A DNA stretch of 57,743 nucleotides, from positions 1 through 57,743 of the forward strand of contig CAYJEX010000011.1 in assembly GCA_964369465.1 (NCBI GenBank), written 5' to 3'. A program made the translations under genes and the position numbers. Shown piece after piece: positions 17,428 through 26,315 of the stretch (positions are counted from its first letter, which is position 1; each line of letters begins with the position of its first letter). The notes below the pieces were generated by a model, which saw only the letters and a list, made by a program, of their open reading frames with translations, was not told where the DNA came from and did not search any database. This DNA is from CAYJHC01 sp964369465 (GTDB lineage Bacteria > Bacillota > Clostridia > Peptostreptococcales > Anaerovoracaceae).

Positions 17428-18294
17428 ATGGCTTCTAGCGATATTCAAGATGTAAAAAGAAGAATAAAAAGCGTAACAGGAATGGAGCATATTACAAATG
17501 CCATGAAACTTGTGTCTGCTGCTAAATTAAGGAAAGCAAAAGCAGTATTTGAGAAATCACATGAAAACACAAATTTCATAGCTACTTCTATTGCAGAAAT
17601 ATTTAAAAATGCAAGTGAAGTTCCTAGCGAATACATAGATGGAAATAGAGAAATACTCAAAACAGCTTATATTATTGTGACTAGTTGCAGAGGACTTTGT
17701 GGAAGTTTTAATACTGCTGTAATTAAGGAAGCAGAGAAAGATATTAGTGCAAGCGAAGAACCTCCTGTTATTATTGCGGTTGGAACGAAAGGAAGAGACT
17801 ACTTCGCAAAAAGAGGATACGAAATTAAAATTGACTATGAGGCTCCGCCAGAAAACGTATCTTTCATGGTTGTGAAAGAAATGTGCGAACCATTAATTGA
17901 AATGTATAACAAGAAAGAAATAGATAAAATAGAGATGATATATACATCTTATATTAGTCCTTTGGAAATGAAAATAAAGAATGAAACATTGCTTCCTATT
18001 AGGTACGAAAAATCTCCAGAGATAATTGTACATAGAAAAGAAGTAGAGTATGAGCCATCAGTAAAAAAAGTTTTCAATTACCTGATTCCAAAGTACATTG
18101 AAATGTCAGTTTATGGAGCTATTGTGGAGTCGGCAACTTGTGAACATGCGGCAAGAAGGATAGCGATGGAAAACGCAACTGATAATGCACGAGAAATGCT
18201 AGGCGAGTTATCGTTGTTCTACAATAGAGCAAGACAGGCGGCTATAACTAGTGAGATTATCGAAATAGTAGCAGGTTCTGAATCACAAGGATAA
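17428..18294 (+). CDS. atpG: F-type ATP synthase subunit gamma
   Basis: Gamma is the central rotating shaft. The 288-residue protein shows the conserved N-terminal helix (IQDVKRRIKSVTGMEHITNA), the middle segment TSCRGLCGSFN and the C-terminal signature FYNRARQAAITSEIIEIVAG. It follows atpA by 12 bases with an AGGAG ribosome site. About 70 bases separate it from atpD, and I see no internal terminator there. Confidence 0.96.
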   Translation: MASSDIQDVKRRIKSVTGMEHITNAMKLVSAAKLRKAKAVFEKSHENTNFIATSIAEIFKNASEVPSEYIDGNREILKTAYIIVTSCRGLCGSFNTAVIKEAEKDISASEEPPVIIAVGTKGRDYFAKRGYEIKIDYEAPPENVSFMVVKEMCEPLIEMYNKKEIDKIEMIYTSYISPLEMKIKNETLLPIRYEKSPEIIVHRKEVEYEPSVKKVFNYLIPKYIEMSVYGAIVESATCEHAARRIAMENATDNAREMLGELSLFYNRARQAAITSEIIEIVAGSESQG

Positions 18295-18364
18295 ATTCAA
18301 ACAAATATATTATAGTCTGTGTTATTCGACATAGAAACAGAGGATAATTTAGAAAGGTAAAAAG

Positions 18365-19768
18365 ATGAGTAAAGGAATAGTACACCAAATAATAGGACCC
18401 GTAATAGATATTAAGTTTAAATCGGATGAAGTACCTGAACTTTTGAGTGCTATAGAAATCAGCCACGAAGGTAGAAAAATAGTAGCAGAAGTAGCACAAC
18501 ATACAGGAGATGATGTTGTAAAATGTATTGCGCTATCTTCTACAGATGGACTAAAGAGAGGGATGGAAGCTGTAGCAACGGGGAGTCCTATATCTGTTCC
18601 GGTGGGCAAGGAAGTTTTAGGAAGGCTATTCAATGTAATTGGTGAACCAATTGACGATAAAGAACCTCCTAAAGGCGCAAAGTTAGCTCCTATCCATAGA
18701 AAAGCACCTACATTTGAGGAACAAGATACTAGTACACAAGTTTTTGAAACTGGAATCAAAGTAATTGACCTTATTGCACCATACACTAGAGGTGGTAAGG
18801 TTGGACTTTTCGGTGGTGCAGGTGTAGGGAAAACTGTTCTTATTCAAGAACTTATTAGAAATATAGCAAAAGAACATGGTGGACTTTCTGTATTTGCAGG
18901 TGTAGGAGAAAGAACTAGAGAAGGAAATGATCTTTACTATGAAATGATAGAATCTGGAGTAATTGATAAAACGGCAATGGTATTTGGACAAATGAACGAA
19001 CCTCCAGGTGCTAGAATGAGAGTTGCCTTGACAGGACTTACAATGGCTGAAAATTTCAGAGATGAAGATGGACAAGACGTTCTTCTTTTCATTGATAATA
19101 TATTTAGATTTACACAGGCAGGTTCAGAAGTATCAGCACTTTTGGGGCGTGTGCCATCAGCAGTAGGATATCAGCCAACACTTGCTACAGAAATGGGTGT
19201 TTTACAAGAAAGAATTACATCTACAAAAAAAGGTTCTATTACATCGGTACAAGCGATATATGTACCTGCGGACGATCTTACTGACCCAGCGCCAGCAACA
19301 GCCTTTGCTCACTTAGATGCAAAGACAGTACTTTCAAGGGCGATTACTGCTTTGGGAATTTATCCAGCGGTAGATCCTTTAGAATCGACATCTAGAATTA
19401 TGGATCCACTAATTATTGGTGAAGAACATTATTCTGTTGCTAGAGGTGTTCAAGAAGTACTTCAAAGATATAAAGATTTGCAAGATATCATTGCGATTCT
19501 CGGTATGGATGAGCTTTCAGACACGGATAAATTAGTAGTAAATCGCGCAAGAAAAATTCAAAGATTTATGTCACAACCATTTGGTGTTGCGGAGCAGTTT
19601 ACAGGAATATCAGGGAAATATATTCCAATGGCTGAGACTGTTAGAGGGTTTAAAGAAATATTAGATGGAAAACATGATGATATACCAGAACAATATTTCT
19701 TGATGTGTGGCGGAATTGAAGATGTTATAGAAAAATATAAAGAGGCTAAAGATGGCAAAAACAATTAA
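18365..19768 (+). CDS. atpD: F-type ATP synthase subunit beta
   Basis: Beta carries the catalytic sites of F1. The 467-residue protein has Walker A GGAGVGKT (about residues 154-161), the catalytic Glu region GVGERTREGNDL, Walker B VLLFIDNIFRF, and the DELSD(T)D lever segment (MDELSDTDKL). The final 17 bases overlap atpC. Length and motifs are standard. Confidence 0.97.
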   Translation: MSKGIVHQIIGPVIDIKFKSDEVPELLSAIEISHEGRKIVAEVAQHTGDDVVKCIALSSTDGLKRGMEAVATGSPISVPVGKEVLGRLFNVIGEPIDDKEPPKGAKLAPIHRKAPTFEEQDTSTQVFETGIKVIDLIAPYTRGGKVGLFGGAGVGKTVLIQELIRNIAKEHGGLSVFAGVGERTREGNDLYYEMIESGVIDKTAMVFGQMNEPPGARMRVALTGLTMAENFRDEDGQDVLLFIDNIFRFTQAGSEVSALLGRVPSAVGYQPTLATEMGVLQERITSTKKGSITSVQAIYVPADDLTDPAPATAFAHLDAKTVLSRAITALGIYPAVDPLESTSRIMDPLIIGEEHYSVARGVQEVLQRYKDLQDIIAILGMDELSDTDKLVVNRARKIQRFMSQPFGVAEQFTGISGKYIPMAETVRGFKEILDGKHDDIPEQYFLMCGGIEDVIEKYKEAKDGKNN

Positions 19769-20180
19769 TTTAGAGGTTATCACACCGTCAAAGAAGTTCT
19801 ACAAAGGCGATGTTGAAATTGTTATTGTCAGGACTTTAGAAGGAGATGAAGGATTTATGGCAGGTCATACATGGGCTTGCAAACTTTTGGCTGTGGGTGA
19901 GCTGTGGATTAAAGAGGCAAACAGTCCAGATTATATTGTTGCTGCTATTTCTGAAGGATATGTCGATGTACAGGACAATATAATCATTTACACAGATGCG
20001 GCACTTTGGGCAGATGAAATTGATGAAGAGAGAGCAAAAAAGGAAAAACAGAGTGCTGAATATTGGCTTTCGCATGATGAAAAGCACGATAAGGAAGAAG
20101 TAGCAAAGGCAAAGGCATCTATTACGAGAGCTATTTCTAGATTGAATGTAAAACATGGTGGAATTCGTAGAAAAAGATAA
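19752..20180 (+). CDS. atpC: F-type ATP synthase subunit epsilon
   Basis: Epsilon sits at the foot of the shaft and regulates ATP hydrolysis. The 142-residue protein has the N-terminal beta-barrel (LEVITPSKKFYKGDVEIVIV, EGDEGFMAGH) and a C-terminal helical hairpin (ARAK-rich, about 90-135). It overlaps atpD and ends the operon directly before a strong terminator. Confidence 0.93.
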   Translation: MAKTINLEVITPSKKFYKGDVEIVIVRTLEGDEGFMAGHTWACKLLAVGELWIKEANSPDYIVAAISEGYVDVQDNIIIYTDAALWADEIDEERAKKEKQSAEYWLSHDEKHDKEEVAKAKASITRAISRLNVKHGGIRRKR

Positions 20181-20184
20181 TTTT

Positions 20185-20213
20185 AAATGCGTTTATCAAT
20201 AAACGCATTTTTT
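20185..20213 (+). terminator. Rho-independent terminator of the atp operon
   Basis: A perfect 11-bp stem (20185-20195 with 20200-20210, AAATGCGTTTA/TAAACGCATTT) has a four-base loop and a following T-run. Confidence 0.9.
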
Positions 20214-20281
20214 ATTGACTTTATTGATACAATATCGTATGATGGATATAGAGATTTATTTTAAATCGCGTTATAAAATTT

Positions 20282-20365
20282 AAATATATCAAATTTGGGT
20301 AATTAGAAGAGAGTCCTAAGCAGATCTTGCTACCGTATAGCCGGAAAACCAAGTTAAGATATATG
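20282..20365 (+). promoter_or_regulatory. Cobalamin riboswitch (compact form)
   Basis: The segment 20297-20336 lines up without gaps to the conserved core of known cobalamin riboswitches: GGG..A, GAGA.TCC, GCAG, then GCTAC.GTA. It is followed by AGCCGGAAAACC (20339-20350), which resembles the B12 box. The flanks 20282-20298 and 20349-20364 can pair as a long outer stem (ATATATCAAATTTGG with CCAAGTTAAGATATAT, two mismatches or wobble pairs). It is shorter than classical elements, like the class II/compact types. The downstream genes encode an ECF transporter with a DUF4430 lipoprotein, which fits cobalamin control. The call is from my own alignment by eye. Confidence 0.65.
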
Positions 20366-20485
20366 AGAAAAGAATTTTCTGCAGGTTATCGGAACTTCTT
20401 TTGGCATTTAGCATTTTGGAAATAACCAGGATGTTTTTTTTGGGCAAATACAGAAAAGACAGTAATGGGACCACTTTTGTTATGG

Positions 20486-20517
20486 AGCATTTTGTGTATA
20501 ACCAAAATGCTTTTTTT
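20486..20517 (+). terminator. Leader terminator, probable riboswitch expression platform
   Basis: AGCATTTTG (20486-20494) pairs with CAAAATGCT (20503-20511), followed by seven T residues, only 15 bases before the next start codon. A second copy, AGCATTTTGG at 20410-20419, can pair over 10 bases with CCAAAATGCT (20502-20511). It could therefore act as an antiterminator, giving two mutually exclusive folds. Confidence 0.8.
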
Positions 20518-20531
20518 ATGGAGATGAAATT

Positions 20532-21011
20532 ATGAAAAAAACAAATGTAATAATTGTTGCCTTTGCAATGCTGTCCATTGTGATGATGGGTATTCTATCT
20601 GGATGTTCAGCAAGTGAACCTGAAGAGAATAAAGGTGGTAATGAACTGTATGCAACAGTGATTATTGAGTGTCAATCCCTATGGGATAATCGAGACGCGT
20701 TAAGCGAAACCCTTGTGGCGGTGATTCCCGAAGAAGGAAATGTCCTGAGTGTTGAAGTTCCATATTATGAAGGTGACACAGCTTTAGATATTACAAAAAG
20801 AGCATGCACAGAAAATTCAATAATACTTTCTGCTACAGGAGGATATGTTTCAGGGATTGCAGGGATATATGAACGAGATGCAGGGGGAATGAGTGGTTGG
20901 AAATTTTCTGTAAATGATGAGTTTGGAGGACAAAGTGCTGGAAAGATAGAAATAAATGAGGGAGATACAATATTTTGGGGATACACACTTGATGGAGGAA
21001 ACGCATATTGA
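20532..21011 (+). CDS. DUF4430 lipoprotein, probable cobalamin-capture protein
   Basis: The 159-residue lipoprotein has a hydrophobic signal and a lipobox (GILSGCSA), placing it on the outer face of the membrane. The rest is a single DUF4430 domain, related to the C-terminal domain of transcobalamin: EVPYYEGDTALDITKRAC, then GGMSGWKFSVND, and DTIFWGYTLDGGNAY at the end. Such proteins are found beside ECF uptake genes in Firmicutes and are thought to bind cobalamin or related corrinoids. It is the first gene after the riboswitch, and its stop shares bases with the ecfT start (TGATG). The ligand is inferred from context. Confidence 0.75.
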   Translation: MKKTNVIIVAFAMLSIVMMGILSGCSASEPEENKGGNELYATVIIECQSLWDNRDALSETLVAVIPEEGNVLSVEVPYYEGDTALDITKRACTENSIILSATGGYVSGIAGIYERDAGGMSGWKFSVNDEFGGQSAGKIEINEGDTIFWGYTLDGGNAY

Positions 21012-21910
21012 TGATTCATGTTAGGGAAGATTCTTTTGGTAAATTGAATCCGATTGTAAATATTGTTTTTTTTACAGGAATGATAATTGGGACTGCGATT
21101 TTTTTTGACTACATTTTTCTTCTTATATCTTTTTTTGCGGCTTTTACATATGGAGCTTTTCTTGGCAAAACGAAATTTATAAGACTGATACTTATATTTG
21201 TTTTGCCTGTTATGATTTTATCGACGTTAGTAAATCTGATTTTAAATCAAAGAGGCACTTCTATAATAGGATATTTTTTTGATAGAGCAATTACTACGGA
21301 AGCATTGTTTTATGGATTGACGGTTGCGCTTTCGTTTGGGACTATTTTGATGTGGTTTTTTGTATATAACTATACTATTACTAGTGACAAATTCATGTAC
21401 TTATTCGGAAAAATAATTCCTACATTATCTCTTGTTTTTTCTATGGTACTGAGATTCATACCACTTTTTCATAAAAGAGCTAATTTGATAGCTGAAGGAC
21501 AAAAAAGCATTGGCTTTGACATTGAGAAAGAGAAAGTTAAGAATAAGATGAAGCATGGAGCAAAGATTCTATCCATAATGACAACATGGTCTTTGGAAAA
21601 CTCTATAGACACCTCGGACTCAATGAGAGCGAGAGGATATGGGCTTTCAAATAGAACTTTTTATTGCCGATATTCTTTTAGGTGTAGGGACGTAAGCTTT
21701 TTAGTTAGCTATATTATGCTACTGCTCTTGTTGTTTTTAGGGATTCCTTTTGCAGGATTAGATGTTTACTATTATCCAAGTATAGTTGTTTCATATAAAA
21801 GTTCGATTTGGTATTTGATATATTTTGGAGTTGCATTGTTTTCGTTTTCGCCTATGCTACTTAATTTAAAAGAGGTTGTTTTATGGAAGTGTTTAGAATT
21901 GAAGATTTAA
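21011..21910 (+). CDS. ecfT: ECF transporter transmembrane component EcfT
   Basis: EcfT is the membrane scaffold that joins the ATPases to the substrate-binding S component. The 299-residue protein has several hydrophobic segments and the conserved coupling-helix motif with Ala-Arg-Gly (SMRARGYGLS, about residues 205-214). A second family region (FSMVLRFIPLFHKRANLIAEGQ) contains another coupling helix. I placed the start at the ATG at 21011, which overlaps the preceding stop, with a GGAGG site upstream; a TTG one codon earlier is less likely. The 3' end overlaps the ATPase gene by 28 bases. Confidence 0.88.
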   Translation: MIHVREDSFGKLNPIVNIVFFTGMIIGTAIFFDYIFLLISFFAAFTYGAFLGKTKFIRLILIFVLPVMILSTLVNLILNQRGTSIIGYFFDRAITTEALFYGLTVALSFGTILMWFFVYNYTITSDKFMYLFGKIIPTLSLVFSMVLRFIPLFHKRANLIAEGQKSIGFDIEKEKVKNKMKHGAKILSIMTTWSLENSIDTSDSMRARGYGLSNRTFYCRYSFRCRDVSFLVSYIMLLLLLFLGIPFAGLDVYYYPSIVVSYKSSIWYLIYFGVALFSFSPMLLNLKEVVLWKCLELKI

Positions 21911-23659
21911 CGTTTAGATACCCAAAGTCTGAAAAATATGCTCTAAGGAATATAGAATTGAATATAAAAAGAGGAGACTTCTTAGTTGTAATGGGCAAAT
22001 CTGGCTCAGGGAAAAGCACTTTTCTTAGAAATCTAAAGCCAACTTTGGCACCGAGCGGAGAAAAATCTGGAAAAATATTTTTTGCCCCGAAGAACTCAAT
22101 AGGTAGGGGGGTAGATTTTGTCGAAGTTGAAAAACTACATCCTAAAACCCATGTTACGGAAATAGGTTTCGTTTTGCAAAACCCAGATAATCAAATTGTA
22201 ACAGATAAAGTATGGCATGAACTAGCTTTTGGATTAGAAAATATAGGAATAGAAAGTAACGTTATTAGAATGAGAGTCGCTGAAATGGCGAATTTCTTTG
22301 GAATTCAAACATGGTTTAATAAAGAAACAAAAGAACTCTCTGGTGGCCAAAAGCAAATATTGAATTTCGCATCTGTGATGCTTATGAAACCTCAAGTTTT
22401 AATATTGGATGAACCAACATCTCAGTTGGATCCTGTAGCAGCTACGGAATTTTTACAAATGGTAAAAAAGATTAATAGAGAAATAGGAACGACTATTATT
22501 ATGTCAGAGCATAGGCTAGACGAAGTATTGCCTATGGCAGATAGAGTCGTTGTAATGGAAGAAGGGGCAATAATTGCAGATGATACACCTGCAAACGTAG
22601 GAGGTATACTTAGCGCTTCAAACAATAATATGTTTTATGCAATGCCCTCACCTATGCAAGCGTATAGCCTTGTATATGGAAAAAAATATGGTCAGGAATT
22701 GGATTGTCCAATAGATGTTAGAGGAGGAAGGATTTGGCTTGATAAAATACTTGATGAAGATGAGTTGTCCTGCATTGAAATTGAGCAGTCAGATGAATTT
22801 ACAAATAATGTAAAATCCGAAATAGCATTTGAATTAAAAGATGTGTGGTTTAGATACGGTAAAAATGAGGAAGACATACTTAGAGGGTTCGACATGAAAG
22901 TTAAAGAATCTGAAATATATGCTTTGGTAGGAGGAAATGGTGCAGGAAAAAGTACAGTGCTGAAAGTGATGTCGCGCATAAAGACACCGTATAGAGGGAA
23001 AGTAAGAGTCTTTGGGAAAAACATATACGCTTACAAAGGCTCGGAAGGAAAAAAAGAAAGTATTGGAATGCTTCCTCAAGACCCACAGACAATATTTGTT
23101 TATGATAATGTGAGAGATGATTTGATGGAGGTTATCAGAAGCAAGAACATAAATATAGAAGAACAACAAATTCTGTTTCAAAATATAGTTGAAATGACAG
23201 AAATAGATAAATTGCTAGATGCGCATCCGTATGATATTAGTGGAGGAGAACAGCAGAGAGTCGCGCTTGCGAAAATATTGCTTTTAGATCCTAAGATAAT
23301 TCTTTTAGATGAACCAACAAAAGGACTAGACAATTTTTACAAGATTAAATTGGGCGAAATTCTAGCAAAACTAAAGGAGAAGGGGAAATCTATCGTAATT
23401 GTATCTCACGATATTGAATTTGTGGGGCAACATGCTGATAGATGTGCAATGATTTTTGATGGGCAAATTACGGCAGAAGGAAGTGCTAATGAATTTTTCT
23501 CGGGCAACAGTTTCTACACAACATCTGCAAACAAGATGTCATCTCATGTTTTTCGGAATGCGATTACAGCTCAAAATGTTGCGGACTTGGTAATGAAAAA
23601 TATTAACGCAAAAAGCAATGATGAAAAAATGGACTACGATAAAAATAATGATGAAAAAA
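21883..23659 (+). CDS. ECF transporter double ATPase EcfA-A', runs into assembly gap
   Basis: Two complete ABC ATPase domains are fused in one chain. The first (about 1-230) has Walker A GKSGSGKST, Q-loop LQNPDNQ, signature LSGGQKQ, Walker B VLILDEPTSQLDP and switch His (SEHRLDE). The second (about 310-545) has GGNGAGKST, LPQDPQT, ISGGEQQR, IILLDEPTKGLD and VSHD. They would power cobalamin import with EcfT. After about residue 570 comes a hydrophilic linker with the repeat MDYDKNNDEK, which enters a 100-N gap. No stop codon precedes the gap. Removing the Ns and one copy of a 55-base duplicate makes this frame continuous with the S component (832 codons from 21883 to 24533), so the real product is probably an A-A'-S fusion. 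Confidence 0.88.
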
Positions 23660-23859
23660 NNNNNNNNNNNNNNNNNNNNNNNNNNNNNNNNNNNNNNNNN
23701 NNNNNNNNNNNNNNNNNNNNNNNNNNNNNNNNNNNNNNNNNNNNNNNNNNNNNNNNNNNAACGCAAAAAGCAATGATGAAAAAATGGACTACGATAAAAA
23801 TAATGATGAAAAAATGGACTACGATAAAAATAATGATGAAAAAAAACTTTACAATGAAA
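23605..23859 (+). repeat. Coding tandem repeat and 55-base duplicate around the first N gap
   Basis: Bases 23605-23659 and 23760-23814 are identical over exactly 55 bases. They include a 30-base unit encoding MDYDKNNDEK, present once left of the gap and twice to its right. The 100 Ns between them look like a scaffolding default rather than measured sequence. Confidence 0.85.
23660..23759. other. Assembly gap of 100 N
   Basis: The run is exactly 100 undetermined bases inside the linker of the ECF ATPase/S-component gene. It is flanked by an exact 55-base duplicate, so its true length may be zero or negative. Confidence 0.95.
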
Positions 23860-24533
23860 AAATCACCTTAAGTAATCAAACAACGGCAAATGTAATACAT
23901 GACCCAAAAGAAATAATAGAGAAGAACATAGACGATAAAAAAAACATCATTCCAGAATTGCAAAACAGTAGTTTTAAAAAAACAAAAGTCAGATTATTAG
24001 TTTTGACTTCTGTGATAATTGCACTTGCAGTAGCAGGAAGAGCGGCATTTTTCATGTTACCCCAAGTAAAACCCATAGTTGCAATTGTTATTGCAGGGAG
24101 TTACTGTTTGACTCCAAGTGCAGGATTTATTGTAGGGATGATGTCTGCATTTGTGTCAAACTTTATGTTCGGACAAGGTCCGTGGACAATTTGGCAAATG
24201 CTAGCGATGGGATTGCTTGGAATGATTGCGGGTATAGCTGGAAGTAAAAATAGAAAGGCAAAAACCAACCAAGGCGATAGAAGGTATAGGAATATAAAGA
24301 TTGCGACAATGGGAGGAATTGGAACGTTTTTCATTTATGGATTGTTGACTGATATCTGGACGATTATTGCTGTTGGAGATATTACAATTGAGTCTGTCTT
24401 ATTTGTTTATATGGCGGCGATTCCATTTAATATGATATTTGCAATAGCAACATTTATATTTTTACTGTTGATTGCGAATCCAATGATAAATAAAATTGAT
24501 AGAATAAAAATAAAATATGGATTTGATATATGA
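23760..24533 (+). CDS. ECF transporter S component, probably the C-terminal part of the EcfA-A' protein
   Basis: The frame is open from the gap edge. It continues the linker (NAKSNDEKMDYDKNNDEK) and then encodes a membrane domain with about five or six helices. The segments VKPIVAIVIAGSYCLTPSAG and FVSNFMFGQGPWTIWQM are characteristic of the CblT/CbrT-like S components assigned to cobalamin. A later loop reads FIYGLLTDIWTI. A separate protein could begin at a Met in the repeat (such as 23784), but no ribosome site is obvious there and no stop separates it from the ATPase frame once the gap is collapsed. Substrate specificity is supported by the riboswitch and the DUF4430 neighbour, not shown directly. 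Confidence 0.82.
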   Translation, partial: NAKSNDEKMDYDKNNDEKMDYDKNNDEKKLYNEKITLSNQTTANVIHDPKEIIEKNIDDKKNIIPELQNSSFKKTKVRLLVLTSVIIALAVAGRAAFFMLPQVKPIVAIVIAGSYCLTPSAGFIVGMMSAFVSNFMFGQGPWTIWQMLAMGLLGMIAGIAGSKNRKAKTNQGDRRYRNIKIATMGGIGTFFIYGLLTDIWTIIAVGDITIESVLFVYMAAIPFNMIFAIATFIFLLLIANPMINKIDRIKIKYGFDI

Positions 24534-24622
24534 CGGCAAAAGTATGAATTTATACTTTACGTTGTTGATAAATACAATATAGTACACTTTGAATCAAAGC
24601 TTTAAAGAAAGGGTGGTTATTT

Positions 24623-26185
24623 ATGAAAAGAAAACTTATTTCGATTGCAGTTGTAGGTCTATTGTTTGTGGGGAGCGTGACATCATATGTTTTTGCATCA
24701 ACACATCAACCTAAAACAGATGGAGAACTACTTTGGTCAATCCAATACGGAACAGATAACGATGGATGGATTACCGATATATCAACACCTCCAATAGTTG
24801 TAGGAGACTATGTGTATGTCGGACAAAGCTCAAACTTAGTCAAAATTGATAAGGACACAGGGGAAGAAGTAGGTCGAAGCTTAGACATGAAAAAAACAAT
24901 TGGGGAGGGAGAAAATGCAACAGAAATTACATTTAATAATTACTATTCGCAAACTCCACCTTCGGCAAGCTCGGATGGAAAAACGATTTTCCTTGCAGTG
25001 ACAAGGGATTGGGGAAATCCAAGTTATGCAGGCATAGCAGCATTTGACGCCTATACCCTTGAAATAAAATGGATAATGGCTTACGAAGGAGAAGGGACAA
25101 CGGTGGCGCAGACACCAATAACAACGTACAAAATAAACGATGTAGAATATGTTATGACGGGGATAGAAGATTCTTCTCTTGACGCCGATTATAATAAAAC
25201 TTCATATTCTTCGGATTTCTTCTGCTTGGATGCTTCTACAGGTGAGGAGATATGGAAAGTGTCTACTGAGGAAGTTACTTATGGACAGGCAGGAAATACT
25301 GTAAATATATACCCAGTGTTTAATAATACAGGAGCGGGTGTAGTTACGATTGATAGTAAAGAGTATGCGGTATTTGGGGATTCGTGCGGTAATTTGTATG
25401 TAAAGAGTATTGTTGATAGTAGCGCTGTATCTTATGGTTTTGGCATAATAAATCTAAGAGAAGATTTGTTTGAACAAAATTGGACAGGGTTAGGTGACTA
25501 TGTTGAAATAAAAAGTTCTATATCTGTAGATGCTGATTTGTGCTATTTTACAACTAGCGATGGGCAGTTAGCTATTGTGGAATTAGGGATGGACGAAAAT
25601 AATATTGAAACAGTATATAGGGAACAGCATAAATTAGAAGGGACAACATCTGCCAACACTCCAACAGTAACGCAAGGAAGTGTTGTGGTAGGTTCAGGAG
25701 GAGGAGATTTCTCTAATCCGGAAGGATTTATTAACGTATACAAAAGAAATAGTGATGGGACGGTACTTATGAAAGAAGCAGAAGATGGCACCTTAGAAGC
25801 AGAAAAAACGTATATAAATGTTTCAAGCCAGCCAGTAGGGGAAATTTTGACACATGAATTGGATGGCAATGTAGATATTTATGCTGTACCAAACGATAGT
25901 ATTGGGGGACTTTATAGCGCAACCATAAACGTTGGAGAACCTGAAGAATTGACTAACATAGAAGTTGTTTCTGAGTCCTTATTATTTAAACCGATTGAAA
26001 GTATGCAAAATTATTCAACATCACATGTTATTGCAGACGAACAAGGGAATATATATTATAAAAATGATAGTGGAAACATATTCAAACTAGGAGAAGATGA
26101 AAGCATTATACTTGTATACTTAGCCATTGCAGCTGTTATTACGGCGATACCTTTTGTAATAATAAAATTTAGGAAAAAACCATAG
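24623..26185 (+). CDS. Membrane-anchored PQQ-like beta-propeller protein
   Basis: The 520-residue exported protein has a signal peptide (KLISIAVVGLLFVGSVTSYVFA) and a C-terminal membrane anchor (ILVYLAIAAVITAIPFVII) with a basic tail (KFRKKP), leaving most of the chain outside the cell. The body has PQQ/WD-like propeller blades, with repeats such as YVYVGQSSNLVKIDKDTGEE, FFCLDASTGEEIWKVS and GNLYVKS. No enzyme motif is visible, so the propeller is more likely a binding or scaffold surface than a PQQ dehydrogenase. It follows the ECF genes by about 90 bases with no terminator between, and a terminator follows it. It may therefore work with the DUF4430 lipoprotein in ligand capture. Confidence 0.75.
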   Translation: MKRKLISIAVVGLLFVGSVTSYVFASTHQPKTDGELLWSIQYGTDNDGWITDISTPPIVVGDYVYVGQSSNLVKIDKDTGEEVGRSLDMKKTIGEGENATEITFNNYYSQTPPSASSDGKTIFLAVTRDWGNPSYAGIAAFDAYTLEIKWIMAYEGEGTTVAQTPITTYKINDVEYVMTGIEDSSLDADYNKTSYSSDFFCLDASTGEEIWKVSTEEVTYGQAGNTVNIYPVFNNTGAGVVTIDSKEYAVFGDSCGNLYVKSIVDSSAVSYGFGIINLREDLFEQNWTGLGDYVEIKSSISVDADLCYFTTSDGQLAIVELGMDENNIETVYREQHKLEGTTSANTPTVTQGSVVVGSGGGDFSNPEGFINVYKRNSDGTVLMKEAEDGTLEAEKTYINVSSQPVGEILTHELDGNVDIYAVPNDSIGGLYSATINVGEPEELTNIEVVSESLLFKPIESMQNYSTSHVIADEQGNIYYKNDSGNIFKLGEDESIILVYLAIAAVITAIPFVIIKFRKKP

Positions 26186-26208
26186 GAATAAACAACCTTT
26201 AGAAATGT

Positions 26209-26272
26209 AAAAAAGGCCCTAGAGCTATACTTGATAATGTGCAACTCAAATATAGTTCTAAGGCGATTTTTT
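26209..26272. terminator. Bidirectional terminator between the propeller gene and argF
   Basis: A 14-bp stem with wobble pairs (26216-26229 with 26251-26264, GCCCTAGAGCTATA with TATAGTTCTAAGGC) is extended by an inner TTGA/TCAA. It is flanked by an A-run on the left and a T-run on the right, so it can stop transcription from both converging genes. Confidence 0.8.
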
Positions 26273-26315
26273 TGCAAAAGATAAAGAATCATCATATAAG
26301 AATGAAGCTTTAAAT

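Larger units (their letters stand above)
20181..20531. other. Regulatory intergenic region between atpC and the DUF4430 gene
   Basis: These 351 bases hold no gene. They contain the atp terminator (20185-20213), a compact cobalamin riboswitch (about 20282-20365), a possible antiterminator arm (20410-20419) and a terminator (20486-20517) that ends 15 bases before the next start codon. Confidence 0.7.

Noticed and set aside
23784..24533. Stand-alone S component starting at the Met in the repeat
   Set aside because: There is no ribosome site, the start lies inside a tandem repeat, and the frame is continuous with the ATPase once the gap artefact is removed. It is kept only as an alternative.
24623..26185. 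Quinoprotein alcohol dehydrogenase reading of the propeller protein
   Set aside because: No PQQ-binding Trp/Cys-Cys disulfide ring or calcium-binding active-site motif is apparent, and the host is an anaerobe with a C-terminal membrane anchor on this protein.
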